A DNA stretch of 64,000 nucleotides from Arenimonas maotaiensis (GCF_014638745.1 NZ_BMFO01000002.1:610273-674272), one strand, 5' to 3'; positions 35,571 through 44,586 are shown, counted from the first letter of the stretch. The notes: a model not told the origin generated them from the letters alone. Numbers and translations are program-made.

Positions 35571-35625
35571 CACACAATCCTCGTTTGAGTCGTGTCATGG
35601 TCGCGTGCCGGGCCGGCCGGACGCA

Positions 35626-35639
35626 TTGACGCAGGTCAA
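35626..35639. promoter_or_regulatory. FNR/DNR-like box before norB
   Basis: TTGAC-GCAG-GTCAA, a perfect match to TTGAY-N4-RTCAA, centred about 62 bases upstream of the norB ATG and just past the end of the FNR gene. It is the strongest of the four boxes. Confidence 0.82.
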
Positions 35640-35645
35640 GCGCGC

Positions 35646-36392
35646 TCAATCGCGCAGGACGGGCTTGGCCAGGGCTTCCAGGGCAGGGCGGTCGCGCAGG
35701 CTGAATTCGCGCCGGTCGACCGCGATCAGGCCGCCGTCCTGCAGACGGCGCAGCACGCGGCTGACGGTTTCCGGCGCCAGCCGCAGGTAGTTGGCCATGT
35801 CGGTCCGGCTCATCGCCAGCAGCAGTTCGCTCGAGGAAAAGCCGCGCGCGGCATAGCGCCGGGCGATCGAGATCAGAAACGCCGCCATGCGCTGTTCGGC
35901 GCTGTAATCGCCGGCCAGCAGCGCGGCCTTGTTGATGTCCTGCGACAGCAATCGGAACAGATGCGCCTGCAGACCGGGCATCTTGGCCGCCAACAAGGCC
36001 ATCTTGGGGAACGAGAACCGGCACAGCATCACGGTGTCGAGCGCGACCACGTTGCACGGATAGCGGTTCTGGTGGATGGCGTTCAGGCCGACCACCTCGC
36101 CCGGCAGGAAGAAACCCAGCACCTGTTCGTCGCCGTTGTCGTCCAGCACGGTGGTCTTGACCGTGCCGGCGCGCACCGCGGCGATGGCCTTGAACTCGTC
36201 GCCCTCGCGGAAGATGACGTCGCCTTCGTGGAACGGGCCGATGTGCTCGACCAGCACGTGCAGATCCATCAGCGCCGATTTGTCCAAACCTTCCGACAGG
36301 CAGGCCTGCGAGAACGCGCAGGTGCTGCAGAAACGCAGGGCGTCGCCGTCGTCGGCGGGCGCAGGCTGTTTGCGGGTGGGGGTGTAGGTCAT
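35646..36392 (-). CDS. fnr: FNR/ANR-type oxygen-sensing transcription regulator
   Basis: A 248-residue Crp/Fnr protein. The N-terminus has Cys22, Cys25 and Cys31 in the CX2CX5C spacing of E. coli FNR (CSTCAFSQAC) and a fourth Cys113 (YPCNVV), so it should hold an O2-labile 4Fe-4S cluster. A cyclic-nucleotide-binding-like fold and a C-terminal HTH follow; the recognition helix reads ETVSR, matching E. coli FNR residues E209, S212 and R213 that read TTGAT half-sites. It ends 6 bases before the norB FNR-box. It should activate nirS, norB and the nnrS operon without oxygen. Start: ATG 36392 or GTG 36401. Confidence 0.92.
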   Translation of the reverse strand: MTYTPTRKQPAPADDGDALRFCSTCAFSQACLSEGLDKSALMDLHVLVEHIGPFHEGDVIFREGDEFKAIAAVRAGTVKTTVLDDNGDEQVLGFFLPGEVVGLNAIHQNRYPCNVVALDTVMLCRFSFPKMALLAAKMPGLQAHLFRLLSQDINKAALLAGDYSAEQRMAAFLISIARRYAARGFSSSELLLAMSRTDMANYLRLAPETVSRVLRRLQDGGLIAVDRREFSLRDRPALEALAKPVLRD

Positions 36393-36498
36393 GCCGGCCA
36401 CCGGTCCTGCCGGTTCAGGGCGAAGTGCGGGCGGCGGCGGGGCGACACGGAACGGAGGGGCATGGGCCTATTATACGCAAACCGCTGGCGGGGGATAT

Positions 36499-38193
36499 TC
36501 AGGTCAGCCGGCGCTGGATGTCGGCCACCATGTTGCGTGCCAGCTCGCGCTCGCCCAGGAATACCGTGGCCAGGCCTTCGTGTTCGAACAGCGCGGCCTC
36601 TTCGGCGTTGTGGGTGCGCGCCACCACCGCGATGCCCGGGTTGAGCGTCTTGGCGGTGTCGATCATCTGCCGCACGCCGACGGTGTCCGGCACGGCGATC
36701 ACCAACAACGCGGCCTCCGGCACGTGCGCCTGGCGTTGCACATCGGGGCTTTCGGCGTCGCCGTACACCGCCGACAGCCCGTCCTTGCGCAGGTCGTCGA
36801 CGCGTTCGCGGTTCTGATCGACCACCACATGGCGCACGCCCTGTTCGCGCAGGGCGCGGCTGATGCGGCGGCCGACCCGGCCATGGCCGATCAACACCGC
36901 GCGCACTGGTTCGCCGGCCTGCGCTTCCCGGCCGCTCAACTGGCACAGCGGATCGCTCGGCGGCGCCTCGGCGCTGCCCGCCGGGAACAGACCGCGTAGC
37001 AGGCGTTCCATCGGCGCGATGCCAACGAAGGTGGCGGCGTTCAGCGCGATCGACACCAACGCACCGGCCAGCACCAGGCTCTGGCCTTCCGGCGGCAGCA
37101 GGCCCAGCGCCACGCCCAGGCCGGCCAGGATGAAGCTGAATTCGCCGATCTGCGCCAGGCTGGCGCCGACGGTGAGCGCGGTGTTCAGCGGATAGCGGAA
37201 CAGCAGCACGATGGCGACCGCCGCCACGGTCTTGCCGACCAGGATGATGGCGACCGTGGCGACCAGCTTGCCCGGCTCGTTCCAGACCACGGCCGGATCG
37301 AACAGCATGCCGACCGAGACGAAGAACAGCACCGCGAAGGCGTCGCGCAACGGCAGCGATTCGTCGGCGGCGCGGTGGCTGAACTCGGATTCGCGCATCA
37401 TCATGCCGGCGAAGAAGGCGCCGAGCGCGAACGAGACGTCGAACAGCTTGGCGGCGCCGAACGCGAAGCCGATGGCGACCGCCAGCACGCTGAGCGTGAA
37501 CAGCTCCTGCGAGCCGGTGCGGGCCACGAACCAGAGTACCCGCGGCAGCACGCGCCGGCCGACCAGCAGCATGAACGCGATGAACGCGACGACCTTGGCC
37601 AGGGTGATGGCCAGCGTCTGCCACAGCGCGCCGGAATCGGCCGGTGCGGCGCCGGCTTCGGGCGCGCCGAGCACGCCCGACAGCGCCGGCAGCAGCACCA
37701 GCACCAGCACCATCACCAGATCCTCGACGATCAGCCAGCCGACCGCGATGTTGCCGTTGATCGAGCTCAGGATGCCGCGCGTCTCCAAGGCGCGCAGCAG
37801 CACCACGGTACTGGTCACCGACAGGCACAGCCCGAACACCAACGCGCCGCCGGGGCTCCAGCCCCACCACAGCGCCACGCCCATGCCCAGTGCCACCGCC
37901 ACCGCGATCTGCACGATGGCGCCGGGCACCGCGATGCGGCGCACCGACATCAGGTCTTCCAGCGAGAAGTGCAGACCGACGCCGAACATCAGCAGCATCA
38001 CCCCGATCTCGGCCAATTGCCCGGCCAGCCCCACGTCGGCCACGAAACCGGGTGTGGCCGGCCCGATCACGATGCCGGCCAGCAGATAGCCGACCAGAGG
38101 CGGCATGCGCAGACGGGCGGCGATGAAGCCGAAGATCATGGCCAGGCCGAAGCCGGCGGCAAGGATGGCGATCAGGCTGACGTCATGGGGCAT
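36499..38193 (-). CDS. ybaL: Kef-type (CPA2/YbaL) cation:proton antiporter with TrkA-N domain
   Basis: Inner-membrane protein of 564 residues: about twelve helices of the CPA2 family (PPLVGYLLAGIVIGP, FGLCLSVTSTVVLLRAL) followed by a cytoplasmic TrkA-N domain with a GHGRVGRRISRAL nucleotide fold, starting around residue 415. This order matches YbaL/KefB-type K+ or other cation efflux proteins. It stands alone between fnr and the tmRNA gene. Substrate ion is not determined by sequence. Confidence 0.88.
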   Translation of the reverse strand: MPHDVSLIAILAAGFGLAMIFGFIAARLRMPPLVGYLLAGIVIGPATPGFVADVGLAGQLAEIGVMLLMFGVGLHFSLEDLMSVRRIAVPGAIVQIAVAVALGMGVALWWGWSPGGALVFGLCLSVTSTVVLLRALETRGILSSINGNIAVGWLIVEDLVMVLVLVLLPALSGVLGAPEAGAAPADSGALWQTLAITLAKVVAFIAFMLLVGRRVLPRVLWFVARTGSQELFTLSVLAVAIGFAFGAAKLFDVSFALGAFFAGMMMRESEFSHRAADESLPLRDAFAVLFFVSVGMLFDPAVVWNEPGKLVATVAIILVGKTVAAVAIVLLFRYPLNTALTVGASLAQIGEFSFILAGLGVALGLLPPEGQSLVLAGALVSIALNAATFVGIAPMERLLRGLFPAGSAEAPPSDPLCQLSGREAQAGEPVRAVLIGHGRVGRRISRALREQGVRHVVVDQNRERVDDLRKDGLSAVYGDAESPDVQRQAHVPEAALLVIAVPDTVGVRQMIDTAKTLNPGIAVVARTHNAEEAALFEHEGLATVFLGERELARNMVADIQRRLT

Positions 38194-38388
38194 AGGCGTT
38201 TCTCGGGAAGGCGGCGTCGCCGGGCCGTGGCAACGCCGGCGGCGGTCCGGGTCGGCCCGTTGCGGGTCGAAAGGAAGTGTTTCACTCTATCTCAAGACCT
38301 TGAATCGGAAGTGAAATTCCGGTTAGTCGAGTGGTTTTTTGAGATATAGGCCGCCAGCAGGCTCTCGGGATATTCCGCCGCAGTTACG
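38194..38388. other. gene-free stretch between ybaL and tmRNA
   Basis: About 195 bases with no open frame I can support. It is more AT-rich near 38280-38345 and has short inverted repeats (TATCTCAA at 38288-38295 facing TTGAGATA at 38339-38346; TTCAC and GTGAA at 38281 and 38311). It must hold the ybaL promoter. No RNA structure was identified with confidence. Confidence 0.4.
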
Positions 38389-38414
38389 AAAAAACCCCGC
38401 CGGAGCGGGGTTTT
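38389..38414 (-). terminator. tmRNA terminator
   Basis: Stem AAAACCCCGC / GCGGGGTTTT, loop CGGA, T-run on the minus strand. It begins 5 bases past the tmRNA CCA end. Confidence 0.9.
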
Positions 38415-38418
38415 CGAT

Positions 38419-38771
38419 TGGTGGAGGTGGGGGGAGTTGAACCCCCGTCCGAAAGCGCGCCATTCCCGGCACTACATGCTTAGTCCGTTGTTCGATCTCG
38501 TCGGCAGGCAACACAACGTACGAAGCACACCTGCAGACATACCCGCTTTATTTAATCCCGGACTGACGGGTCGCCATCCGAAACGGTTCCGTGATAATGA
38601 CCCTACACCGGCGAGCACGGACACAAGCGGGTTCGGGGCTAGGCCTTAAGCGGCCAGAGCGTAGTTGTCGTCGTTGGCAACTAGAGTTTTGCTACTGGAT
38701 TAACGAGGACAGTCGCCCCCTCGGCATGCGCCAGACAACTTTGCAACCCCCGTCGAAGCCAGAACACCCCC
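38419..38771 (-). ncRNA. ssrA: transfer-messenger RNA (tmRNA)
   Basis: A 353-base one-piece tmRNA that rescues stalled ribosomes together with SmpB. The mature 5' end GGGGGTG pairs perfectly with CACCTCC before the 3' ACCA (allowing one G-U). GGCTTCGACGGGG near the 5' end, the GCATGCCGAGG segment and the T-arm GGGGGTTCAACTCCCCC are all typical. The tag frame at 38646-38678 (minus strand) encodes ANDDNYALAA and a TAA stop; the resume codon is GCC. Its partner smpB lies 650 bases away on the same strand. Confidence 0.97.
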
Positions 38772-38801
38772 GAAGGTGGAACGAAATCGTCCAACACCGT
38801 C

Positions 38802-38830
38802 AGTATGGGGGCGGCGCGCGTCGATGGCAA
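38802..38830 (-). promoter_or_regulatory. probable sigma-70 promoter of tmRNA
   Basis: TTGCCA, 17-base spacer, CATACT. The -10 element ends 31 bases from the mature tmRNA 5' end, leaving a leader of about 24 bases for RNase P removal. Confidence 0.55.
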
Positions 38831-38933
38831 GGCCGGTCTTGAACGCGTCCTGAACCGGAATCGCGGCGGCTTGCATCGGCCGGCCGGCCGGTGCTTAATG
38901 GAAAGCCGCAATTTCACCCGCAAGGAGCCTGCC

Positions 38934-39383
38934 ATGAAACGACTGCACGCCATCCTGTTCGCCGCCGCCGGTTTCGCCGTCAACGGCGCGGCCCTGGCCA
39001 AGAAGCCGGACGATGCCGGCCCGCCGGCCCACGCAATGCAGGGCAAACACGACGACGACAAAGGCCGGCACGGCGGCAAAGGCCACGACGACCGTCGCGA
39101 ATCGGCGCTGCGTTACGCCGGCATTTCGGTCGGTGACGCCCGCAAATGGAAAAAGCAGTACCGCGTGGGCGGCTACAAGCCCTTGCCGCCGGGTATCCGC
39201 AAGAATCTGGCGCGCGGCAAGCCGATCCCGCCGGGCATCGCCATGACCCGCCTGCCGGACGGCTACGTGCGCCATCTGCCGCGTTACGAAGGCTACGAAT
39301 GGCGCGGTTACGGCACCGACCTGGTGCTGGTGCATCTGCTCAGCAACAAGATCGCCGACGTGATCCTGGACGCGCTGGACTGA
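38934..39383 (+). CDS. RcnB/CigR-like periplasmic protein
   Basis: A 149-residue secreted protein: signal peptide to about residue 22 (ALAKKPD), a low-complexity His/Asp/Gly/Lys-rich stretch (HDDDKGRHGGKGHDD, about 35-50), then a conserved core with LPPGIRKNLARGKPIPPGIA and YEGYEWRGYGTDLVLV. The core matches the RcnB/CigR family, periplasmic proteins linked to Ni/Co homeostasis or to virulence control. The polar stretch could bind metal ions. AAGGAG precedes the ATG at 38934; longer in-frame starts run into the tmRNA promoter region. Function unproven. Confidence 0.8.
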   Translation: MKRLHAILFAAAGFAVNGAALAKKPDDAGPPAHAMQGKHDDDKGRHGGKGHDDRRESALRYAGISVGDARKWKKQYRVGGYKPLPPGIRKNLARGKPIPPGIAMTRLPDGYVRHLPRYEGYEWRGYGTDLVLVHLLSNKIADVILDALD

Positions 39384-39401
39384 GCGCCGCCGCCGAAACC
39401 G

Positions 39402-39424
39402 GAAGCCCCGCAGCGCAGGGCTTC
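39402..39424. terminator. possible bidirectional terminator between the RcnB-like gene and smpB
   Basis: Stem GAAGCCC / GGGCTTC, loop of nine bases, in the 46-base gap between convergent stops. Only short T-runs follow, so it is a modest candidate. Confidence 0.4.
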
Positions 39425-39429
39425 TTCGT

Positions 39430-39930
39430 TCAGGCGTATTTGTTCTTGGCGCGCATGGCCTGCTGCTTCTCGCGCTGCCAGTCGCGGTCTTTGCTGGCCT
39501 GTCGCTTGTCGTGCGCCTGCTTGCCCTTGGCCAGCGCGATTTCCAGCTTGACCTTGTTGCCTTTCCAATAGCAGGCGGTCGGGATCAGAGTGTAGCCGTC
39601 GCGTTCGACCTTGCCGACCAGCTTGTCGATTTCATGCCGGTGCAACAGCAGCTTGCGCGTGCGGCGGTCGTCGGCGATGACGTGCGTCGAGGCCTGTATC
39701 AGCGGCGTGATCTGCGCGCCGAACCACAGGATCTCGCCGCCTTTGACCACCGCGTAGCTTTCGCCCATCGCCAGCCGGCCGGCGCGGATGGCCTTCAGCT
39801 CCCAGCCCTGCAGACTGATGCCGGCCTCATAGCGGGCCTCCAGATGGTATTCGTGGCGCGCGCTTTTGTTCAGGGCGATCGTCTTTTGGCCCTGGCTTGC
39901 GCTATTCTTGTCGGTGTTCTTCTTAGCCAT
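39430..39930 (-). CDS. smpB: SsrA-binding protein
   Basis: A 166-residue partner of tmRNA in ribosome rescue. The beta-barrel core has [29 protein letters not shown] and [11 protein letters not shown], and the basic C-terminal tail ([19 protein letters not shown]) is present. ATG 39930. It is divergent from ratA with a 34-base gap, a normal xanthomonad arrangement. The N-terminal 15 residues are a variable Ser/Lys-rich lead. Confidence 0.97.
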   Translation of the reverse strand: MAKKNTDKNSASQGQKTIALNKSARHEYHLEARYEAGISLQGWELKAIRAGRLAMGESYAVVKGGEILWFGAQITPLIQASTHVIADDRRTRKLLLHRHEIDKLVGKVERDGYTLIPTACYWKGNKVKLEIALAKGKQAHDKRQASKDRDWQREKQQAMRAKNKYA

Positions 39931-39964
39931 CCGGCTATTGTCGCCGATTCGCCTCAGGTACGCC

Positions 39965-40390
39965 ATGCCACAGATCCAACGCCACGCCCTGGTCCGCCAT
40001 TCCGCCAAGCGCATGTACGATCTGGTCAACTCGGTGGCGCGCTACCCGGAGTGGTTCCCCTGGTGCACAGGCTCCGAGGTGCTGGAGCACGGCGAGGAAC
40101 TGATGCGCGCGCGGCTGGAGCTGCGCGTAGCCGGCATCCGCAGCGCGTTCACCACCCGCAATACGCTGGAGCCGCCGCACCGCATCCGCATGCAGCTGGA
40201 GGAGGGTGCGTTCAAGCACCTGCGCGGCGAGTGGATCTTCCACGTGCTCAGCGAAGACGCCTGCAAGGTCAGCCTGAGCTTGGACTTCGAGGCCAACGGC
40301 TTGGTGGCGCCGGCCTTCGCCATGGGCTATCAGGGCCTGGCCGACAAGATGGTCGACGATTTCTGCCGGCTGGCCGACCGCGATGTCTGA
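39965..40390 (+). CDS. ratA: RatA/COQ10-family START-domain protein
   Basis: A 141-residue START/COQ10-like protein. In E. coli, RatA (YfjG) is reported to bind 50S subunits as a toxin and to be related to ubiquinone-binding COQ10, so its role here may be in quinone or respiratory function. The sequence keeps [23 protein letters not shown] and [19 protein letters not shown]. The ATG at 39965 starts [10 protein letters not shown], the usual opening. Its end overlaps rnfH by 8 bases. Confidence 0.92.
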   Translation: MPQIQRHALVRHSAKRMYDLVNSVARYPEWFPWCTGSEVLEHGEELMRARLELRVAGIRSAFTTRNTLEPPHRIRMQLEEGAFKHLRGEWIFHVLSEDACKVSLSLDFEANGLVAPAFAMGYQGLADKMVDDFCRLADRDV

Positions 40391-40691
40391 GCCGATCGAG
40401 ATCGAAATCGTCTACGCCGAACCGCAGCGCTACTGGTGCCAAACGCTGCGCCTGCCGGCCGGCAGCCGCGTGCAGGATGCCTTGGCGCGTCTGGATCCGG
40501 CCGCGTTCCCGGACGGATTGACCTGGGATGCCGAGCGGCTGGCGGTGTACGGCCGCAAGGTCAAGCCGACCGAGCCGTTGCATGCCTTCGATCGCATCGA
40601 GCTGCTGCGCCCGCTGACCCGCGACCCGAAGGACACCCGCCGCCTGCGCGCCGCCGCCAATCCGCTGAAACGGCCGTTGCCGAGGCCATGA
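40383..40691 (+). CDS. rnfH: RnfH-family ubiquitin-fold protein
   Basis: A 102-residue protein with the beta-grasp fold of RnfH (UPF0125). Motifs IEIVYAEPQRYWCQTLRLPAGSRV, VYGRKVKPTEPL and DRIELLRPLTRDPKDTRRLRA are as in E. coli RnfH, which pairs with RatA. It overlaps ratA by 8 bases, so the two are coupled. Biochemical role is still unclear. Confidence 0.92.
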   Translation: MSEPIEIEIVYAEPQRYWCQTLRLPAGSRVQDALARLDPAAFPDGLTWDAERLAVYGRKVKPTEPLHAFDRIELLRPLTRDPKDTRRLRAAANPLKRPLPRP

Positions 40692-40715
40692 AAAAGGCGG
40701 CCGAAGCCGCCTTTT
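40692..40715. terminator. bidirectional terminator between rnfH and bamE
   Basis: Stem AAAAGGCGGC / GCCGCCTTTT, loop CGAA, at the rnfH stop and 18 bases past the bamE stop. The A- and T-runs on either arm allow both directions. Confidence 0.88.
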
Positions 40716-40732
40716 CGCCAATCCTGCACCGA

Positions 40733-41128
40733 TCAGCGCTTCTTCTTGTCTTTGTCCTTCGGCAGGTTGCCGAATTTGGCCATTTCGGCCGCCAGCGCGG
40801 CGTCCTGTTCCGGGAAATACTCGCCTTCCCAGCGCGCCACGGCATCGCCTTCGAAATGCACGGTGAAGGTCTTGATTTCGGTTTCGCCGTGGCCGCGGCG
40901 TTGGCTCGCCACGTAATCCCAACGTTCGGCATGGAACGGGTCCTGCACCGAGGGCGAACCGAGCAGGGCGAACACCTGCTGGCGTGTCATGCCGGCGGCC
41001 AGTTGGTCGACGTTGGCCTTGTCCAGCAGGTTGCCTTGGAACACCGGCTGGCGGTACACCACGTGGCAGGCGGAGAGCAGCAGGCTGAGCAGGGCGAGGG
41101 CGAAGAGACGGCGCATGGGCTTGTTCAC
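40733..41128 (-). CDS. bamE: outer-membrane assembly lipoprotein BamE (SmpA/OmlA)
   Basis: A 131-residue lipoprotein of the BAM complex, which inserts outer-membrane beta-barrels. Signal peptide with lipobox LLSAC (Cys21), then YRQPVFQGNLLDKANVDQLAAGMTRQQVFALLGSPSVQDPFHAERWDYV, split here only for length, as in BamE/OmlA of Xanthomonas. The Lys-rich end (KDKDKKKR) is ordinary for the group. The start is a GTG at 41128 with GGA nine bases before it, or ATG 41116. It is divergent from fur, the classical omlA-fur arrangement. Confidence 0.93.
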   Translation of the reverse strand: MNKPMRRLFALALLSLLLSACHVVYRQPVFQGNLLDKANVDQLAAGMTRQQVFALLGSPSVQDPFHAERWDYVASQRRGHGETEIKTFTVHFEGDAVARWEGEYFPEQDAALAAEMAKFGNLPKDKDKKKR

Positions 41129-41197
41129 AGGGGAATCCGGTTGGCTTCAATGATACACTAGCTTCCGACCGGAAAAAGCGGAAAAAGTTGCCCGAAC

Positions 41198-41605
41198 ATG
41201 ACCGATCAAAGCCACGACCTGAAGAAGCTGGGCCTGAAAGTGACCCATCCGCGCATCCGCATCCTGGAGATCCTGGGCGCGGACGGCGTACGCCACCTCA
41301 GCGCCGAAGACCTGTACCGCCGGCTGATGGCCGATGGCGAGGATATCGGTTTGGCCACGGTATACCGGGTGCTGACCCAGTTCGAGGCCGCAGGCCTGGT
41401 GGAGAAGCACAATTTCGAGGGCGGCACCGCGGTGTACGAGCTCGACCGGGGTCAGCACCACGACCACATGGTATGCGTGGAGACCGGCAAGGTCATCGAG
41501 TTCGCCAACGCCGAGATCGAGGCGCTGCAGAAGCGCATCGCGGCCGAGCACGGCTACGAAATCGAAGACCACAGCCTGGTCCTGTACGTTCGCCCGAGAA
41601 AATGA
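41198..41605 (+). CDS. fur: ferric uptake regulator
   Basis: A 135-residue Fur protein that represses iron genes with Fe2+. DNA-binding helix GLATVYRVLTQFEAAG and metal sites HHDHMVC and DHSLV are present. Only the first Cys of the usual CxxC is kept (MVCVETGK), so the structural zinc site may be absent or different, as in several Pseudomonas and Xanthomonas Fur proteins. It diverges from bamE, and a REP-like repeat follows directly. Confidence 0.96.
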   Translation: MTDQSHDLKKLGLKVTHPRIRILEILGADGVRHLSAEDLYRRLMADGEDIGLATVYRVLTQFEAAGLVEKHNFEGGTAVYELDRGQHHDHMVCVETGKVIEFANAEIEALQKRIAAEHGYEIEDHSLVLYVRPRK

Positions 41606-41609
41606 CCCG

Positions 41610-41707
41610 GTAGGGGCGCTACTTGCTACGCCCTTTTAAATTGTTTCCGATACATCAAATCGGGCGCAGCAAGCAGCCAAATCGGGCGCAGCAAGCAGCG
41701 CCCCTAC
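41610..41707. repeat. REP-like inverted-repeat element between fur and recN
   Basis: Two near-identical 24-base arms facing each other, starting GTAGGGGCGCTACTTGC and ending GCAGCGCCCCTAC (22 of 24 bases complementary). Each arm also folds on itself. The right part has a 22-base unit (CAAATCGGGCGCAGCAAGC...) in two tandem copies at 41656-41677 and 41678-41699. The GTAGGGGCG head is shared with the element inside the transposase gene at 56 kb, so both look like REP-type elements of one family. Confidence 0.78.
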
Positions 41708-41709
41708 GA

Positions 41710-43383
41710 TTACGGATTGCCGGCCTGTGCCAGCATCGCCTCGGCGTGCGCCAGGGTCTGCGGCGTCAGGGTCACGCCGCCCATCATGCGTGCGATTTCG
41801 CGCACCCGGGCCTCGCCGTCCAGCGCCGTAACCTGGCTTTCGGTGCTGTCGCTGGCGATGCGTTTGGCCACCTGCAGGTGCTGATGGCCCAGGCTGGCGA
41901 CCTGCGCCAAGTGGGTGACGCACAGCACCTGGCAACGGCCGCCGAGCGCGCGCAGCTTGCGCCCGACCACTTCCGCCACCGCGCCGCCGATGCCGGAGTC
42001 GACTTCGTCGAACACCATGGTCGGCGTCGGATCCAGGCCGAGCGTGGCCACTTCAATGGCCAAGCTGATGCGCGCCAGTTCGCCGCCGGAGGCGACCTTG
42101 CGCAGCGCCCGCGGCGGCTGGCCGGGGTTGGCCGAAACCAGGAATTCGCAGCGCTCGCCGCCCTGCGCCTGCGGCGTGGCGTCGGCGTTGGCTTCCAGTT
42201 CGACCACAAAACGGCCGCCGGCCATGCCCAGTTCGTCCATCAACGCCGACACCGCCTGCCCCAGACGTTCGGCGGCATCGCGCCGGCGGGCGGAAAGGGC
42301 GGCGGCCGCCGCGCGCCAGGCTTCGGCTGCGTCCTTGAGTTCGGTTTGCAGCCGCACGGCGGCATCGCCGCTGCCGCGCAGCTGTTCCAGCTCGGCGTCC
42401 AGCGCCTCGCATTTGGCCTGCAGTTCATGCAATCCGACCCGGTGCTTGCGCGCCAGTTCGTGCCAGTGCCCGAGTTGGGCGTCCAGTTCGGCGATTTCGG
42501 CCGGATCCAGCTCGATGCCGTCCTGCAGGTGGCGCAGCTGCGACAGCGCCTCCTTCAGCTGTACGTCGGCCGATTCCAGCAGACCGTGCACCTCGGCAAG
42601 GCCGGCGTCGCTGTCCTGCCAGCGGGCGATTTGCGCCATGCCAGCGCGCAACAGGGCCAGCGCCGAGGTGCCGTCCTCGCCGTCCAACAGGCTGGCGGCG
42701 GCGGCGCAGGCGGCCAGCAGTTGGCCGGATTGGCTTTGGCGTTTGTGCCGCATCACGGCGGTTTCGATGTGTTCCGGTTCCAGCGGTTGGCGGCGCAGTT
42801 CGGCCACTTGGTGCTGCAGGTAGTCGATGCGCTCGCCGACGTCGCCGCGGCGCTGCAGGTCATCCAGCGCCTGCTTCAGCGACAGCCAGTGCCGGTGCGC
42901 GGTACGCACCGCTTCGGCTTCAGCCTGGCATTGCCCGAAGGCGTCCAGCAGGCCCAGTTGCTGCCGGCGATCCAGCAGGCGCTGTTGTTCGTGCTGGCCG
43001 TGAATCTCCAGCAGCAAGCCGCCGAGTTCGCCCAACTGCGCGGCGGTGGCGGCGCGGCCGTTGATCCAGGCCTTGGAGCCGCCGTCGGCGCGGATCACCC
43101 GCCGCAGCTGGCAGGTGTCGCCGTCATCGAGTTCGTTCTCGCGCAGCCAAGCCAAAGCCTCGGGCGCATCATTCAAGTGGAATTCCGCGCTGAGTTCGGC
43201 GCGTTCGGCGCCGTGCCGGACCATGCCGGATTCGGCGCGCGCGCCGCTCAGGCACAGCAGGGCGTCCACCAGCAGCGATTTGCCGGCGCCGGTCTCACCG
43301 GTGACCACGGTGAAGCCCGGCCCCAGCGGCAGGCCGTGCGCCGAAACCACGGCGAAATTGCTCAATGCCAAGTGCGTCAACAT
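41710..43383 (-). CDS. recN: DNA repair protein RecN
   Basis: A 557-residue SMC-like ATPase for double-strand-break repair. Walker A TGETGAGKS (about 30-38), long coiled-coil arms of Leu/Ala/Gln repeats in the middle (about 155-370), and the C-terminal signature/Walker B MVFDEVDSGIGG (about 450). The ATG at 43383 gives the normal RecN start MLTHLALSNFAVV. Divergent from hrcA with a 112-base gap. No clear LexA box was seen there. Confidence 0.96.
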   Translation of the reverse strand: MLTHLALSNFAVVSAHGLPLGPGFTVVTGETGAGKSLLVDALLCLSGARAESGMVRHGAERAELSAEFHLNDAPEALAWLRENELDDGDTCQLRRVIRADGGSKAWINGRAATAAQLGELGGLLLEIHGQHEQQRLLDRRQQLGLLDAFGQCQAEAEAVRTAHRHWLSLKQALDDLQRRGDVGERIDYLQHQVAELRRQPLEPEHIETAVMRHKRQSQSGQLLAACAAAASLLDGEDGTSALALLRAGMAQIARWQDSDAGLAEVHGLLESADVQLKEALSQLRHLQDGIELDPAEIAELDAQLGHWHELARKHRVGLHELQAKCEALDAELEQLRGSGDAAVRLQTELKDAAEAWRAAAAALSARRRDAAERLGQAVSALMDELGMAGGRFVVELEANADATPQAQGGERCEFLVSANPGQPPRALRKVASGGELARISLAIEVATLGLDPTPTMVFDEVDSGIGGAVAEVVGRKLRALGGRCQVLCVTHLAQVASLGHQHLQVAKRIASDSTESQVTALDGEARVREIARMMGGVTLTPQTLAHAEAMLAQAGNP

Positions 43384-43495
43384 GCCGCTATTTTGCCCGA
43401 TTTGGCGGCGGAAAAACCGGCACGGTTCCGAATCGCGGCTCGGAATTTTCCGCGACGCCCTTGCCATCGCCTAGCTTTGCCCTAAGCTATAGACC

Positions 43496-44527
43496 ATGTT
43501 GCCGCTCGACCCCCGCGCCCGCCGCCTCCTGCACGCCCTGATCGCCCAGCACATCCGCGAGGGCGCGCCGGTGCCCAGCCGGGTGCTGGCCAAACAGGCG
43601 GGGCTGGAGGTCAGCCCGGCTACCATCCGCAACATCATGGCCAATTTGGAAGACGTGGGCCTGCTGGCCGCGCCGCACACCTCGGCCGGCCGGGTGCCGA
43701 CGCCACAGGCCTACCGCCTGTTCGTGGATTCCCTGCTGGAGGTCGCGCCGTTGCGCGAAACCGAGATCGAACGCCTGCGCGAGCACATCGCGCCCGGCGT
43801 GGGTACCCAGACCCTGCTGGCGCAGGCCAGCGAGATGCTGTCGGCGATGAGCCAGTTCGTCGGCGTGGTCACCGTGCCGCAGCGTCTGCAGTCGGCGTTC
43901 AAGCACATCGACTTCGTGGCGCTGGACGACAACCGGGTGCTGGTGATCCTGGTGTTCCCCGACAACGAGGTGCAGAACCGCATCCTGCAGCTGCCGCGGC
44001 CGATTGCGCCGGAGGCGTTGATGCAGGCCGCCAATTACCTCAACCGGCATTTCGCCGGACAGGGCTTCGCGCAGATCCAACGCCAGCTGCTGGCCGAGAT
44101 GCAGCAGGCCAAATCCGAGATGGACGGCCTGCTGAACGCGGCCTTGGACATCTCCGGCCAGCTGATGGCGGCCGAAGCGCGCCCCGAGGACATGGTGCTC
44201 AGCGGCCAGACCCGGCTGATGGGCGTCGACGGCCTGTCGGACATGGAGCGCCTGCGCGGTCTGTTCGAGGCCTTTTCGCGCAAGCGCGAGATCCTCGGTC
44301 TACTGGAATCCTGCGCCGGCGCCGAGGGCGTGCGCGTGTTCATCGGCGAGGAAAGCGGTTTGGCGCCGCTGGCCGGCTGCACGGTGATCACCGCGCCGTA
44401 CGCCAGCGAGGGCCAGGTGCTGGGCGTGCTCGGCGTCATCGGCCCGACCCGCATGCCGTACGAGCGGGTCATCCCGATCGTAAAGGCCACCGCCGACCTG
44501 CTCGGCGACGCCTTGAAACCGGCCTGA
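43496..44527 (+). CDS. hrcA: heat-inducible transcription repressor HrcA
   Basis: A 343-residue repressor with an N-terminal winged helix ([37 protein letters not shown]), GAF-like dimer domain and the conserved C-terminal [14 protein letters not shown]. It represses groESL-type genes through CIRCE. No CIRCE was found before hrcA, grpE or dnaK here, so its targets (often groESL) lie elsewhere. It heads the hrcA-grpE-dnaK-dnaJ cluster. Confidence 0.95.
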   Translation: MLPLDPRARRLLHALIAQHIREGAPVPSRVLAKQAGLEVSPATIRNIMANLEDVGLLAAPHTSAGRVPTPQAYRLFVDSLLEVAPLRETEIERLREHIAPGVGTQTLLAQASEMLSAMSQFVGVVTVPQRLQSAFKHIDFVALDDNRVLVILVFPDNEVQNRILQLPRPIAPEALMQAANYLNRHFAGQGFAQIQRQLLAEMQQAKSEMDGLLNAALDISGQLMAAEARPEDMVLSGQTRLMGVDGLSDMERLRGLFEAFSRKREILGLLESCAGAEGVRVFIGEESGLAPLAGCTVITAPYASEGQVLGVLGVIGPTRMPYERVIPIVKATADLLGDALKPA

Positions 44528-44540
44528 GGCGTCCCCAAAT
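44512..44540 (+). promoter_or_regulatory. sigma-32 heat-shock promoter of grpE
   Basis: CTTGAAA, 14-base spacer, CCCCAAAT. The -35 matches the consensus completely; -10 matches CCCCAT-like. It overlaps the end of hrcA and lies 46 bases before the grpE ATG, so grpE can be expressed without hrcA. Confidence 0.82.
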
Positions 44541-44586
44541 CCGGAAAGCGCCCCGGATTGGCGGGCGGTTTTCCCATGGACGCAAC

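Noticed and set aside
38700..38730. 5' end of tmRNA at the GGGGGCGACTG segment
   Set aside because: It does not pair well with the 3' acceptor strand; the GGGGGTG at 38771 pairs at all seven positions and has GGCTTCGACGG after it.
43384..43495. CIRCE or LexA box in the recN-hrcA gap
   Set aside because: No TTAGCACTC-type inverted repeat and no convincing LexA palindrome were seen.
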